From Blepharisma stoltei (lineage: Eukaryota > Ciliophora > Heterotrichea > Heterotrichida > Blepharismidae): a DNA stretch of 64,000 nt. The position numbers were made by a program, and so were the translations under genes. Positions 1 through 10,319 of the stretch are shown one piece after another. The notes beneath the pieces were generated by a model. It did no database searches and was not told where the DNA came from. It was given only the letters and a program-made list of their open reading frames with translations. Every line of letters starts with the position of its first letter. Within the stretch, counting starts at the first letter, position 1. The stretch covers positions 558,001-622,000 of the forward strand of contig CAJZBQ010000030.1 of NCBI GenBank assembly GCA_914767885.1, in the 5' to 3' direction.

Positions 1-267
1 GTTAAAAGTGAACTTGATGACTTGAATTTGCATTTAAATCCACAGGCAACTGTTTACATTCTTGACGGGAATGGAGGAAGTGTTATAGGGCACAACGCAG
101 AGATAAGTACAACCCCTCATTTATGGAATTATTACAATTCTAATGACTTTGGGTATGGAAGAATGACTGTTTTCAATAATACTCATTTGTATTTTGAGCA
201 ATTTAGCGCTGCAAAAGAAAAAGTTACAGATCATATTTGGCTGGTAAAGACCAGAAATAGATTTTAA
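1..267 (+). CDS. Purple acid phosphatase-like protein, C-terminal part
   Basis: The open frame runs in from the left edge and stops at TAA 265-267, so only the last 88 residues are seen. The segments VYILDGNGG, GYGRMTVFNNTHLYFE and the closing IWLVK match the C-terminal metallophosphatase region of purple acid phosphatases (G-Y-G-R-x-T-V-x-N-x-T-H-L). The metal-binding core would lie to the left, outside the window, so catalytic residues cannot be checked. Known family role: binuclear-metal phosphoesterase, usually secreted or lysosomal. The family call rests on a short conserved tail; a related metallophosphoesterase is the main alternative. Confidence 0.6.
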   Translation, partial: VKSELDDLNLHLNPQATVYILDGNGGSVIGHNAEISTTPHLWNYYNSNDFGYGRMTVFNNTHLYFEQFSAAKEKVTDHIWLVKTRNRF

Positions 268-535
268 TAAGATTAAAAATTATATTTATTTTATTGCTTA
301 AATTTTCATATTTTATATGAAGTTGATTTTTTTTATTATTTTCTTTTTAGAATACAAAAAGCTTTAAGAATTATTTATTAGTGGAAAGTCTTGATGAGTT
401 TCTGACTTGAAGCAAAATTTAGATTAAATGGTATTTGGTGTGAGCGAAGTTGCTTCACTAATTTTCTCTTCTTATTCTTCTTGGAATTTTATTTATGGGG
501 TTTAGTTTTACCGATGAACCTTTTATCCACAATAT
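268..535. other. AT-rich intergenic stretch
   Basis: AT-rich spacer between the phosphatase stop and the convergent gene ending at 536. No coding frame, repeat end or RNA signature was seen. Confidence 0.6.
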
Positions 536-1015
536 CTATGGAGACTCATAGGATAAGGTGATGGCTCTGATCCTGGAGTAGATTTTTGCTGCTTGACACT
601 CCAAAGGAAGGAGAACCTTAGGTGGAAAGCACTCTAGACTAAAGTTGGAGAAAGACGATTCAATGCTGCCTATGAGATCAAGAGGCAAACTAGTCACCAC
701 TTGCTCAGGATGGTTTTCGACCCAATGAAAAGGTCGCGTAGGAAATGCCGGTGATGTCACTAATTTAGCTGCCATTCGGGGACCCCATATGGCTTTTGTA
801 ATCATCTTTCAGATCCGACGACACACTAAATACTCTAAGTAAAGAAATTTTAAGTTTAATACTTGAAACAAGGCTTTATTTAAGTTTAATCTTTCTTTTG
901 AGAGAAAACTTCGATCACAAAAAGATTTAAGATGCTTATCAATATTTGTTTTTTCTTCCAAAACAGTCGATATTGATTGATTTTTCCATGAAATTAAATT
1001 TGGTGGGGGAACCAT
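536..1015 (-). CDS. Hypothetical protein, 159 aa
   Basis: With TGA read as Trp, two adjacent minus-strand frames fuse into one 159-residue frame from ATG 1015 to TAG 536-538; the in-frame TGA lies at 806-808. The first half is Lys/Asn/Leu-rich, the second half Pro/Ser-rich (SLPLDLIGSIESSFSNF, PPKVLLPLECQAAKIYSR). No signal peptide, membrane segment or recognised domain. The GC content of 537-805 is above its surroundings, so an old insertion carrying a chance frame is the alternative; no target duplication was found. Convergent with the phosphatase gene on the left. Confidence 0.5.
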
Positions 1016-1102
1016 AACAAGTTTTTTACTTCTTCAGACAATTTATTGATCTAAATAATGAAATAGAATATTTAATGGAATATAAAATTTATTTTTTTTA
1101 TT

Positions 1103-1423
1103 TTATAATCTTAATATAATGTCGAGATTAGAAATCAGGCTGCTTCCAGACTGCACAACTTTCTGCTTTGTATTAGCATTTAAATTAATATGTGTATGTG
1201 GAAGCATCCCAGGAGCATAAATAATCGGAGTTTGTATTATGCTGCTTAGTGAATGAGATTTATGATGAATGTTTGTTTCACTTGATATGTTGATTGATAC
1301 TGACTTTTTACTCCGGCTATGAGATGAAGAAGGCTGGTTTTCTTTATCGTTATTATATGTTGGCCTAATAGCAGATTTCAATGCCTTTGAATTACTCCCA
1401 GGAATAGATTTTCCTAATTCCAT
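1103..1423 (-). CDS. Hypothetical small basic protein, 106 aa
   Basis: A 106-residue frame from ATG 1423, rich in Ser/Lys/Asn (for example SSSHSRSKKSVSINISS), stopping at TAA. No membrane segment or domain recognised; composition suggests a disordered protein. An in-frame upstream extension is possible: ATG near 1480 reads MANKKI, followed by a GT...AG stretch of 14 nt (GTATAATCAAATAG), one base shorter than the 15-nt introns elsewhere. I kept the downstream ATG because 14 nt does not fit the intron length seen in this genome. Confidence 0.5.
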   Translation of the reverse strand: MELGKSIPGSNSKALKSAIRPTYNNDKENQPSSSHSRSKKSVSINISSETNIHHKSHSLSSIIQTPIIYAPGMLPHTHINLNANTKQKVVQSGSSLISNLDIILRL

Positions 1424-1601
1424 ATTTTCAAATTCTTTAACTTCCTATTTGATTATACGATTTTTTTATTGGCCATTACAAAAATTGCTTTTTCAAAAAT
1501 ATTGATTGATCAAGGATGGAGGTGTAAGAATTGCAAGAATGACATTTTTTGAATAATTTTAAAATGCCCAATTAAAATAACTTGTAATTAAAATAAGAAA
1601 T

Positions 1602-2183
1602 TTATATATCTATGATTTTGCTTTCATCTTCAGAAGACTCTATAATAATTCTTTCCCCAACTATAACTTTTTGAAATATCTCTTTATTAAAAATATTTCC
1701 TTTTGGAGATAATAAAAATGTATCTTTTTGTTTTGTAAATAATAGTCAAGCTCTAATATAACTCATAGCCTCTTTATAGTTGGGATCTAATTCAGGATTA
1801 ATAATATCGCCAATATTTATAATCAGCTGCCTTTTGAAATAAAAATTCCCTATTGTTGAGACTTCAATCTGATTTCCATTATCAAGAAGACTTATTTCTT
1901 TGATTGTGAATTGGTTAGACATCCACCTACAAATAACTTGATATAAACACGTAAAAACACCAGTCCAGTCAAATAATAAGTGAATTCAGCCCATACTTGA
2001 ATGGTAAAGATAAAGGCTCCTCCCAAGATATGCTCCAAAAGCTCCAAAGCCAGCAAGTTTTAAATAATTTTTTTTAGGGTCGTCAGTGCTGCTATAGAGC
2101 ATCATCCTGCTGTTTTTAAAAACTAGCCTACTAGTTGGCTTATACGCAAATCCTCTGGCTGTGAATCTTATAATAAGCATCAA
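1602..2183 (-). CDS. Probable mitochondrial two-pass membrane protein, 193 aa
   Basis: Reading TGA as Trp joins two minus-strand frames into one gene (ATG 2183 to TAA 1602-1604). The N-terminus is Arg/Ser/Phe-rich without acids (MMLIIRFTARGFAYKPTSR), like a mitochondrial presequence. Two hydrophobic helices follow: LKLAGFGAFGAYLGRSLYLY and IHLLFDWTGVFTCLYQVICRW. The remaining ~105 residues are soluble and end in an acidic SSEDESKIIDI. This layout resembles small mitochondrial TMEM proteins, but no family could be named. TGA-encoded Trp falls in the second helix and in YIRAW. It diverges from the IQ-motif gene with only 20 bp between the two ATGs. Confidence 0.7.
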
Positions 2184-2203
2184 TCACTAAATTATATGAA
2201 TTT
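2184..2203. promoter_or_regulatory. 20-bp divergent intergenic region
   Basis: Only 20 AT-rich bases separate the start codons of the divergent genes at 2183 (-) and 2204 (+). It must hold both 5' leaders and any shared promoter, or transcription starts inside the opposite gene. No TATA-like element can be assigned. Confidence 0.45.
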
Positions 2204-3945
2204 ATGGAATTTAGTATTGAGAAAATGAATAAATTGCTCAAGAAGAGAGTCCCAGAAAATTATGGAAAAAACTCGTCATTTAGTGAATGGGTAGGCCTGG
2301 CAACACAGAATATCTCATTTCACAAAGATAAATACACAGAAGAAAATTTAAGCGAAAAGAGGAAATCTCTGGAGACAATTAAAGTAAAAGTCAGGAACTG
2401 TAAAACACAGATAAAGAAACATTTAAAGCTGCAGAAATTTTTTTATAAGGTCGAAAAAGCAGAAACTATGCAAGCCTTCAAAGAAATCGCAGCAGCTATT
2501 CGAATTCAGGCTACATTCAGAGGGTATTCAGTTAGAAAATGGATTTCTAACTCCCCCTCCATGAGCGAACAAAAAATCTTGTTCTTTCATGGAGGGGGGT
2601 TAATTTTTTTTTCGATATTTTAAAAAATCCTAATTCGCAAAAATTGGAAAGCAAATATTAATTGAATTCGTAAAATTAAACAGAATCAGCAGAAATTTCG
2701 TTATAATAATTATCACTTATATATCAAAGTTTTTTTCTAAAAAAAATTTTTGTTCGCTCACAGAGGGTGGGCTTTTGGGTAAAAAATAAGGATTTTTCTA
2801 ATGGTTTTGTTCACCCACGAAGGAGGAGTAAGGTAAATTTTATTCAGGTAGCTGATGAAAAAATTGAAAATAATTTGAAAACTGCTTTAAATGATCTAAA
2901 AATCTTCAGTGAAGATTGCTTTTTACATCTAGGAAACAGAGCAGAAGAAGTAACGTTTAGTTAGGCCGCAATAACGATCCAAAAATTCACAAGAGGACTG
3001 CACGAAAGAAACAAATGAAGAAAAGTCATCTCAGAGTACAGAAAATCCAAAGCAGCGTTTATATCAGCCGTAATCAAAGTTCAAGCCCTAATTCGAAGAT
3101 GCAGGGCTGAAGAAATTATCCAAAATTTAAAAGAAGAAAAAATAATTGAAGACAAATTGCATGAAATAAAAATAAAAATTGCTGTAAGAAGAATTGCGAA
3201 ATTCTGGAAAATGCTGAAATCAAAGAAAAAAAAGAAAGAAATGATAATTAAAGGAATGAAAAAAGGGAGCATCCTTATGAATATTTTGAAACCTGGACAA
3301 GAGTTTTCCTGCATGGGGAAAAGCCATAAACTCAAAGACACACAAGAAAGCTTAAAAAGAAGGGGGAGTCTTATGACTGATGCTTCTGAGAGTCAATATG
3401 CTAATAATTTTGGCTTTCCAAATCCGATTTTGGTGAAAAGCCTTATTTGGAAATACAAAAATGATGGAATTTCGAGACCTACAGAATCTTCAATAGAAAG
3501 AGAAAGATGCATACATATAAGGCGCCACATTCCTCATCTATCAAATTCTGCAAATTTAAATGCATCTCGAAGGAAATCTGTTGAAAGACCAAGAGAAACT
3601 CCTCAATTAGAACGCTCAGGAACTTATATGTGCCAAACTGAGTCTTCTTATAACAGATGCAATTCAAATGGGACACCTCCAGTGCCGTTATTTTTTAAAT
3701 TTAAAACGCAAAAATCGATGAGGCTTTCTTGGAATTTTACCAAAAGAACGGTGTCTTCTCAGCAGCATTCTTTAAAAAGAACAAAATGTAAGGAATTATG
3801 CAATGAAACAGTAGATTATAGTTTATGCAATCGTCGGCATAAGTGCTCGTCTATATTGCAGAGACCAAGAACGGCTTCTCCGAATTTATCAATGAACACA
3901 ACAATTTATATTAGTTATCCTCCAACACCGTCTCCGCTATCTTAA
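2204..3945 (+). CDS. IQ-motif (calmodulin-binding) protein
   Basis: The gene is assembled from ATG 2204 after removing the IES 2548-2828 and a 15-nt intron at 2950-2964 (GTAACGTTTAGTTAG). The product has a Lys-rich helical N-terminus and then several IQ-like calmodulin-binding stretches: AAAIRIQATFRGYSVRKW (cut by the IES just after it), AAITIQKFTRGLHERNKW, and FISAVIKVQALIRRCRAE. The C-terminal ~230 residues are basic, Ser-rich and probably disordered. One Trp (HERNKW) is TGA. Similar proteins in ciliates are often cytoskeletal or ciliary, but that is inference. The frame is continuous to TAA 3945. Confidence 0.8.
2548..2828 (+). mobile_element. MITE-type IES, CCGTGAGCGAACA family
   Basis: 281-bp insertion in an exon. 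It starts CTCCCCCTCCATGAGCGAAC, ends GGAGGAG, and is flanked by TAA on both sides (2548-2550, 2829-2831). The hairpin end is on the left and the doubled end word on the right. Removal reads W-I-S-K-V-N-F-I-Q in frame. Confidence 0.9.
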
Positions 3946-4249
3946 TTTTTGTAATTTAACTTAACTCCGTAAAATCGTTACTATGAAAAGATCGAAATTA
4001 CTTTAAATGAAATAAATTATACCCATTTTCAATAAATAGAAGAGTTGTTTATTGGCTAGTTGCTATTAAATTAAATAGCTACCATTATTTTTTGTTTTTA
4101 TTCATTGTAAGCCTTAATATAACTCTTGCTGGCTAAATTATAAAACAAGACAATCACAGTCGGGCGAGGACGTTGGCAGTGCCAATCAGCCGAAATTAAA
4201 AAATATTAGAGATTTACCAAATAAAACCATTCTTAAGGAAAGTCATTAT
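3946..4249. other. Intergenic region with a small GC-rich island
   Basis: Convergent intergenic region, mostly AT-rich. The stretch about 4145-4192 (AGTCGGGCGAGGACGTTGGC, then a GGCAGTGCC hairpin) is unusually GC-rich and is followed by an A-rich run. It could be a small structured RNA or a decayed insertion; no RNA family was recognised. Confidence 0.35.
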
Positions 4250-5311
4250 TTAGAATGATGGTGAAGGATACCAATAATCAGAGTTATAAATGCTCTTGAT
4301 GCACTGATCGTTTCCAAGTGACCTTGTAAAGAACTCAACTTGTCTTGCAGCGTTTATAACATTGTTCAATATTGCTCCTTGCATATATGGACAGCTTGCT
4401 TGTCCAACATCTAAATAGTGGCATTTAGTGATATTAGGGGTCAAAGTATATGCAACGACTGCTTTGAAGTACTGCTGATAAAGATCATCACCTGGGAATA
4501 GAGGACAGTAAGCACTTCCATTGCTGTTGAATCCACACTCGCATGCAGCTGCATACTGGCCATCAGCAGAAATACAGTAAGTGCCTGGGGTGCATTTAGC
4601 TGGCTGAGGAAGGTTTGGACTCTTAGGTGCCTTTGCACAAATTGCCTTGTTCAAGTTGTTTTTAACATAGGTGTAAAAGCCAGTTGAGCATAAGGATGCA
4701 GCTGATGTGGCGTCTACAATAGCCCCAACACCCATTGAAAAAGCCTTTTGGCAGGTGCCGAAATTGCAAGCCAAGTTATTTTGGCAGTTGTTCATTGTCA
4801 AATAGCTACCACATTGCTGTCCAAGGGATTTCTGAGGTTGGCATGTAGAATTTGATGGGATGTTGTAGCAGGCAAGGCCAACGTTACAATCTGGCTGATC
4901 ATCACACTTGGCACCGGCATCGCCAGCCATGCAGATTCCATTCACACATTTAGGCCAGTGGCCACCACAATCACTTGGAACATTGCAGGTATCGCCTGGA
5001 TTTCCTCCTGGGAGATTAGGGACAAATGGTAGGCAATAAGAGCTCGATTTTGAATATAAGGCCCAAGGACAATACTGGCCAGATGGGCATACTTGAAGGT
5101 TGTAGGTGTTAGAAACCGAGTTATATGAAATGCACTGATTGGCTTGCAATGGAGTTGTGGAACATTGGTAATTTGCACAAGAATAGCTGGTGCCGCTAAG
5201 ATTATCAATATCTTCAGTTGGGATAAAACGCGAAATATACTGATTGTGATGGTCTATCAGCGGGTTTGCGAATATTAGGGGAAGAACTGCTAAAGTAATC
5301 AGGACTTTCAT
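4250..5311 (-). CDS. Secreted cysteine-rich protein, 353 aa
   Basis: ATG 5311 is followed by a clear signal peptide (MKVLITLAVLPLIFANP). The mature protein has many cysteines in spacing typical of disulfide-rich extracellular modules: CNVPSDCGGHWPKCVNGIC, then CDDQPDCNVGLACYNIP and CGSYLTMNNCQNNLACNFGTC, giving a Dickkopf-like colipase-fold pattern. A second Cys-rich block lies around CTPGTYCISADGQYAAACECG. There is no C-terminal membrane segment or GPI signal, so it is probably secreted or stored in a granule. No intron or insertion. Function unknown; a cell-surface or cortical granule protein are both possible. Confidence 0.75.
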   Translation of the reverse strand: MKVLITLAVLPLIFANPLIDHHNQYISRFIPTEDIDNLSGTSYSCANYQCSTTPLQANQCISYNSVSNTYNLQVCPSGQYCPWALYSKSSSYCLPFVPNLPGGNPGDTCNVPSDCGGHWPKCVNGICMAGDAGAKCDDQPDCNVGLACYNIPSNSTCQPQKSLGQQCGSYLTMNNCQNNLACNFGTCQKAFSMGVGAIVDATSAASLCSTGFYTYVKNNLNKAICAKAPKSPNLPQPAKCTPGTYCISADGQYAAACECGFNSNGSAYCPLFPGDDLYQQYFKAVVAYTLTPNITKCHYLDVGQASCPYMQGAILNNVINAARQVEFFTRSLGNDQCIKSIYNSDYWYPSPSF

Positions 5312-5659
5312 TTTTTCACCGAATAGAAAATGGCTGAGTAGAATTTATGTGAATTTAATTTTTGAGATAGAAGACTTTTAAAGTGCTAAATGCTTCAATA
5401 TATATAAATCTCTTATTCCTCCTAAAAGTAAGTATACTCAATTTTTAAATAATTTTTTGCTGCGAAGAATGAAAGAAATATTTTATTAGGCAGATTTATA
5501 ATATTTATAATAATTTAATTATTTTTAAAAGTTATAATATCTTGCAGGTGAGTTAGGTTTTATTTCACAATTCAAATTAATTATAAGCTATGTAGGGAGG
5601 CTTACAAAATATTTTACTTAATTATTTAATTATGAGATTTCTTTCACAGAGAATTATTG
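5312..5659. other. AT-rich upstream region
   Basis: AT-rich region upstream of the secreted-protein gene. No repeat, RNA gene or coding frame recognised; it ends at the target duplication of the SINE-like element at 5669. Confidence 0.5.
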
Positions 5660-5668
5660 TAGCTGGGA

Positions 5669-6107
5669 TATATACATAAAAATAATGACAACCGATCACT
5701 CGAACTCCTAACCCTATTTCATCAACACTGCAGGCAACGATCCAGTGTGAAAGAGAAGGGTAGAGAGAGGCCGGTTATCCTTTATATAGTCGGGCTAGGT
5801 TTTCATGGCCCCTAGGGAACTAATAGCTGGGACTTGAGCTTTTACCTCCGAGACCATCAGAACCCTGAGTAGATGATAAGATCCTCAAACTGGGCTCAAG
5901 AGGCAGCATTTGTCCAGCGAGAAACTGGGGTTTCGCTCCAGTAATGGGCCGAAGCTCCAGGAGTCATGGAAGTCAGTTTCGGTCGTATGAATTCCTTTCC
6001 TGCGGTATTGAAGAAGGCTTCCTGCAGGAGCCTCTTGGGACGATAAGCATGCAGAGGGAAATCTCTGGCCCCGACAAGGATGATTAACATCAACATTCTA
6101 GCTGGGA
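5669..6107 (+). mobile_element. SINE-like retroposon, subfamily A
   Basis: GC-rich insertion flanked by the direct repeat TAGCTGGGA (5660-5668 and 6099-6107). The 5' end is TATATACATAAAAATAATGACAAC. It carries the core GAGAAACTGGGG-TTTCGCTCC at 5919-5939, shared with the copies at 27026 and 31001 and, reversed, at 25022 and 54425. It lies just upstream of the MDR/MORN gene, so it may separate that gene from its promoter in the germline. Confidence 0.75.
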
Positions 6108-6139
6108 ACTCTTAATTTACAAAAAATAATTATATTGAA

Positions 6140-9100
6140 ATGAACAATGAAAGACACATTAGGGCAATTTCATGGCAATCTAGCGAAAATGAATTCACCA
6201 TGAGCTTGATTAAAAAAATATTCCCAGCTCCAAAGTGAGGCCAAGTGCTTATAAAGGTCGAAATTGCTCCCATTCATCATATGGATTTTGAAGTCTTAAA
6301 ATACTGCTCCACCAAATCAGTTATCCCAGGCTGTGAAGGTGCCGGAAGAGTAATAAGCACTGGCAGCGGTATAAATTGGACCAGCATGCAAAACAAAAGG
6401 GTCAGCTTTATTCAATTTGACAGCATTAACATTAAAATTAACTTACTTAGAGTGTTTAACGTGTTTCTCCAGTTCCGTAGGGTGATTTAACAAAGCCACA
6501 AGGGCTCACCCCAGTAGGCACCAATTGATTACGTCACCGGGCATTTCCGGGGTGAGGCGGAAAAAACCCCGCTGGGTTTTTGTCCGCCAACTTTTTCACC
6601 GTTAAATTTATAGGAAAATTTTGAAATTTTCTCCAGATGGCGAAAAAAAACCCAAAAAACCCCATAATAAAAAAAAAGTAGTGGCGGAAAAAACCCCAGC
6701 GAAAACAAAAACCGTCAAAGTCAGAGGGAAAAACCCCCAAATGGTGCTAAAAACGGAGGAAAAAACCCCAATATACAATATAATTAAATGCTTAAAATGA
6801 TAGGCAAATATTAGAGAAAATACAAATAAATATTTATAATTTAGTTACAATAAATCAATTAAAGCAATATTAATATATAGATGTATAGATTTATTCTCAA
6901 AGTAACTATAAAGCTATGATTAACAAAAATAATGGAAAAATATAAAAATCAACTATAAATAAATTTACAATCAAAACCTGGCGGAAAAAAACCCGAAACG
7001 GTGCAAAAACCAGAGGAAAAAACCCCGAGTATGGGGTGAAAATTGGCGGAAAAAAACCCAATTTTTTTTTTTTATAATAATTTTTTTTTCAAATAATTAT
7101 CAGCGAGGATAGATTTTTATATAATGATGACCCCCCCAATCTTCATGTCTATTGCAACAAAAATGCAATTTTTTAATATAAAATGCTATATAGAAAAAAT
7201 AATTTTAATATCTCTTGCAACAAATTTTCGATGCGCATCTAAAATTTTTCCTACTTTTTAGCAAGATAAGTTTAATAAAATGGCGAGCGATGACAATAGC
7301 CGTCCAAATCTCGATGAGAAGGTCATTGACATGCCTACAGCAGCGCTGTTTTATGGTTTTTTTTGAGAAACTCACCTAGAGAAAAATGCATTAAATCTTT
7401 TTTATAAAAATGTTAAGTTGAGTTGGCATAAATTTGTTTTTTCGAAAATTTTTGTTACAATAGACATGAAGATTGAGGGGGAGGTCATCGTTATGTTTGT
7501 GGATTTTATAAATATTCAATACAATGAGTGAAGCTGATACAATTTAGCATATTTGCTCCAGTCTCATCAATCAGGTTAAGACTAAGTTATATGCTTCCTT
7601 TATTATGTGTTTTTCAGGATATGTCGAGGATGAATAAAAGGTGAGCTAGTCTTATGCGTTGCAGGCGGATACACGTTTTGCTAGTACAGGATTTGTCGTA
7701 GTGGATACAAGGTGAACTAGCATAGCCCCTATATGTTATTTTGATCCCTGTACTGTAGAACAATATCTAAATACCAAAAGTAGCTATCTAAAAATTCTTC
7801 TAACAATGGCAAAGACCATTTGTATGGCCAGTTCACGTTTGGCTTGGCAAATACAATCTATAGAAAAAGTTTGCAAAGCCAAATCTGTACTTGCTATAAA
7901 AATAACAATTGTCATTGCCATTTTTACTTGTAAGATCGCTATTTTACCTCTTAAGGTATTCTTTCATAGCGATCTATATAGGATATATCGCAGTTGGATG
8001 CAGGATGATCTCTACAGGGTGTGCCGCAGGCGAATACAAAATAAGCGAGCAGGATGTGCCACAAGCGGACGCAAGATGATCTAGTGCAGTTTGTGTCGCA
8101 GGTGAATACAAGATGAGCTAGTACATGATGCATCGAAAAGTAAATATATGATTTAAGTATTGGATAGTATTAAAGTCAATTTTTCACCTTCTTGTTTATT
8201 ATTCAAATAACTTTTTATAATTAGAACGCTGAATGATTTAGCAATATATATATAGTTCATAGATTGACAAACTAAAATGAAATAGCTTAATAATTAATTA
8301 ATTAGCAGGTAATAAGCATTAAAAATCTATCCTCGCTGATAATTATTTGAAAAAAAATTATTATAAAAAAAAAAAAATTGGTTTTTTTCCGCCAATTTTC
8401 ACCCCATACTCGGGTTTTTTCCTCTGGTTTTTGCACCGTTTCGGGTTTTTTTCCGCCAGGTTTTGATTGTAAATTTATTTATAGTTGATTTTATATTTTT
8501 TCCATTATTTTTGTTAATCATAGCTTTATAGTTACTTTGAGAATAAATCTATACATCTATATATTAATATTGCTTTAATTGATTTATTGTAACTAAATTA
8601 TAAATATTTATTTGTATTTTCTCTAATATTTGCCTATCATTTTAAGCATTTAATTATATTGTATATTGGGGTTTTTTTCCTCCGTTTTTAGCACCATTTG
8701 GGGGTTTTTTCCTCTGACTTTGACGGTTTTTGTTTTCGCTGGGGTTTTTTCCGCCACTACTTTTTTTTTATTATGGGGTTTTTTTTTGGTTTTTTTTTCG
8801 CCATCTGAGAAAATTCAAAATTTTCCTCACCCCATTTCGACATCATTTTGACAGCACCTTACCAGGATCATGGTCTGAATATGTTCTGTGCAGTTCAAAA
8901 AGCTGCGCTATTTTAAATGAAGATATTGACTATATAAAAGGAAGTGTTCTTATGAGAAATCCTCTAACTGTTTTGATGATAAATGAGCATATAAATAATC
9001 AAAAATTAAAAGCAATCATACATATAGTCGATTCTTCAAATTTAGGAAAAATGATTGTGAAATGGTGCAATTTTTCTAGCATAGACTGCATTAACATAGT

Positions 9101-10205
9101 AAAAAAGAAAAATGATGAAAATTTGCTTGTTGATATAGGACAAACTAATATTTTGTGCTTTGAAGATCTCGATTTTAACATAAAATTTCAAGAAATGGTT
9201 GAAAAAATCCACCCTGCTTGAATAATTGACAGATTTGGAGAAAATGATGCTTTAAAAGTACTTGAAAATATTGAACACAAATGTGAGTTGGTTGTTTATG
9301 AAGGAAATACCTCGAGTTATCACTGTACCGCAGTCCCAAATTCTCATTCCCAAATCACTTATTTAAACCTCAAGCAATGATTTCAAAAATTATCATCATA
9401 TAAACGACGTAAATATTTCCAACAAATCCAAAAGCTAAGCTTCGTTTTTTCAAATGACATTTCAGGGATTTTCCCAGCTCATCTATATAAAGATGCTATT
9501 TCTGTCGCCAAAGAGCCTGAAAATGATGGCAGAGTTCTTTTGCATATTGGAGAAGACATCAAAGAAGACATAATTGAGATATTTGAAGCCCCAGAAGAAA
9601 ATTCATCGTTTATAAGTGAAGAAGATTTTGCATATACAGAATCAGACGAGGTAGAAAGAATTATAGAACAATTTGAGAAAAGCAAAGGGTATTTAATTGA
9701 AAAAAGCTTACCAAAATTCGAATGGGGAGAGTGAACAACCACTGAGAGCGATACGACGGAAGTTAACTTAAAATTTATGCCAGATAATTCAGTTTATAGT
9801 GGAGAATGGGCTAGAAATCATTGTCATGGAAAGGGGGAAAGATTTTATCATGATGGATCTTATTATCAAGGATATTGAAATAATGGCAATACGCATGGAA
9901 TGGGAAGACTTATAAGACCTGACGGAGAATATTATGAAGGGCAGTGAAAAGACTCTATGAGGTATGGAGAAGGAAAATTGTGTACAGTGGATAATATCAT
10001 ATTTCAAGGAGAATTCTATGAAAATAATATAGTTAGAGGAAAAGAAATAAGAAGTGATGGAAAATGTTATGAAGGAGATTTTGATGATTGAAAGTGGCAT
10101 GGGCACGGGAAGTTGGTAATGCCAAATGGGGAAACTTTTGAAGGTATATTTGAAAAAGGCGTATACATGGATTTCAAAACAGCATATACAAGTTTCTATA
10201 AATAG
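6140..10205 (+). CDS. MDR-type oxidoreductase fused to MORN repeats
   Basis: ATG 6140 opens the GroES-like N-terminus of a medium-chain dehydrogenase/reductase (VLIKVEIAPIHHMDFEV, PGCEGAGRV, VSFIQFDS). The 2.4-kb insertion follows, and the frame resumes with GSWSEYV, NPLTVLMI and a Rossmann region (HIVDSSNLGKM), closest in pattern to the enoyl reductase/VAT-1 group. The glycine-rich cofactor loop is eroded, so activity is doubtful. After an acidic linker (EDFAYTESDEVERII) come four to six MORN repeats (GEWARNHCHGKG, GYWNNGNTHGMG, GQWKDSMRYGEG, GDFDDWKWHGHG) to TAG 10203-10205. Several Trp residues in the MORN repeats are TGA. MORN repeats usually bind membrane or scaffold; the fusion is unusual. 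Confidence 0.75.
7122..7493 (+). mobile_element. Nested MITE with TAAYGATGACC ends
   Basis: A 372-bp element inside the foldback. It begins TAATGATGACCCCCCCAATC and ends with the inverse of TAACGATGACCTCCCCCTCA; about 40 bp of terminal inverted repeat continue through CTTCATGTCTATTG. It sits just inside the left arm of the larger element, so it inserted later. Confidence 0.75.
7615..8135 (+). repeat. Degenerate ~35-bp tandem repeats
   Basis: Units like GGATGTGTCGCAGGCGAATA followed by CAAGATGAGCTAGT recur in two clusters, about 7615-7730 and 7975-8135, in the loop of the foldback element. Units are diverged; no long frame runs through them. Confidence 0.65.
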
Positions 10206-10319
10206 CTATTGAAAATGAAGATTTTTGTTATTTAAATATATTTATCATAAGGTAATATAATGCAGGTGAAATTTCATTAATCAAGTATTTTAATTCATAT
10301 AATCATAAATGACCTTATT

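Larger units (their letters stand above)
6426..8856 (+). mobile_element. 2.4-kb foldback element inside the MDR/MORN gene
   Basis: The insertion is flanked by the direct repeat TTTGACAGCA (6416-6425, 8847-8856). Two long inverted arms, about 6554-7120 and 8319-8837, match over more than 500 bp and are rich in GGCGGAAAAAACCCC motifs; the right arm lacks a ~57-bp piece present in the left. The centre holds a nested MITE and degenerate 35-bp repeats, with no transposase frame. Removing one direct repeat and the element keeps the gene in frame. A TA-to-TA cut (6444-8859) also keeps the frame but leaves five extra codons. Confidence 0.85.

Noticed and set aside
6416..8860. Autonomous transposon in the 2.4-kb foldback
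   Set aside because: No frame with transposase or reverse transcriptase features; frames inside are short and fall in low-complexity arms.
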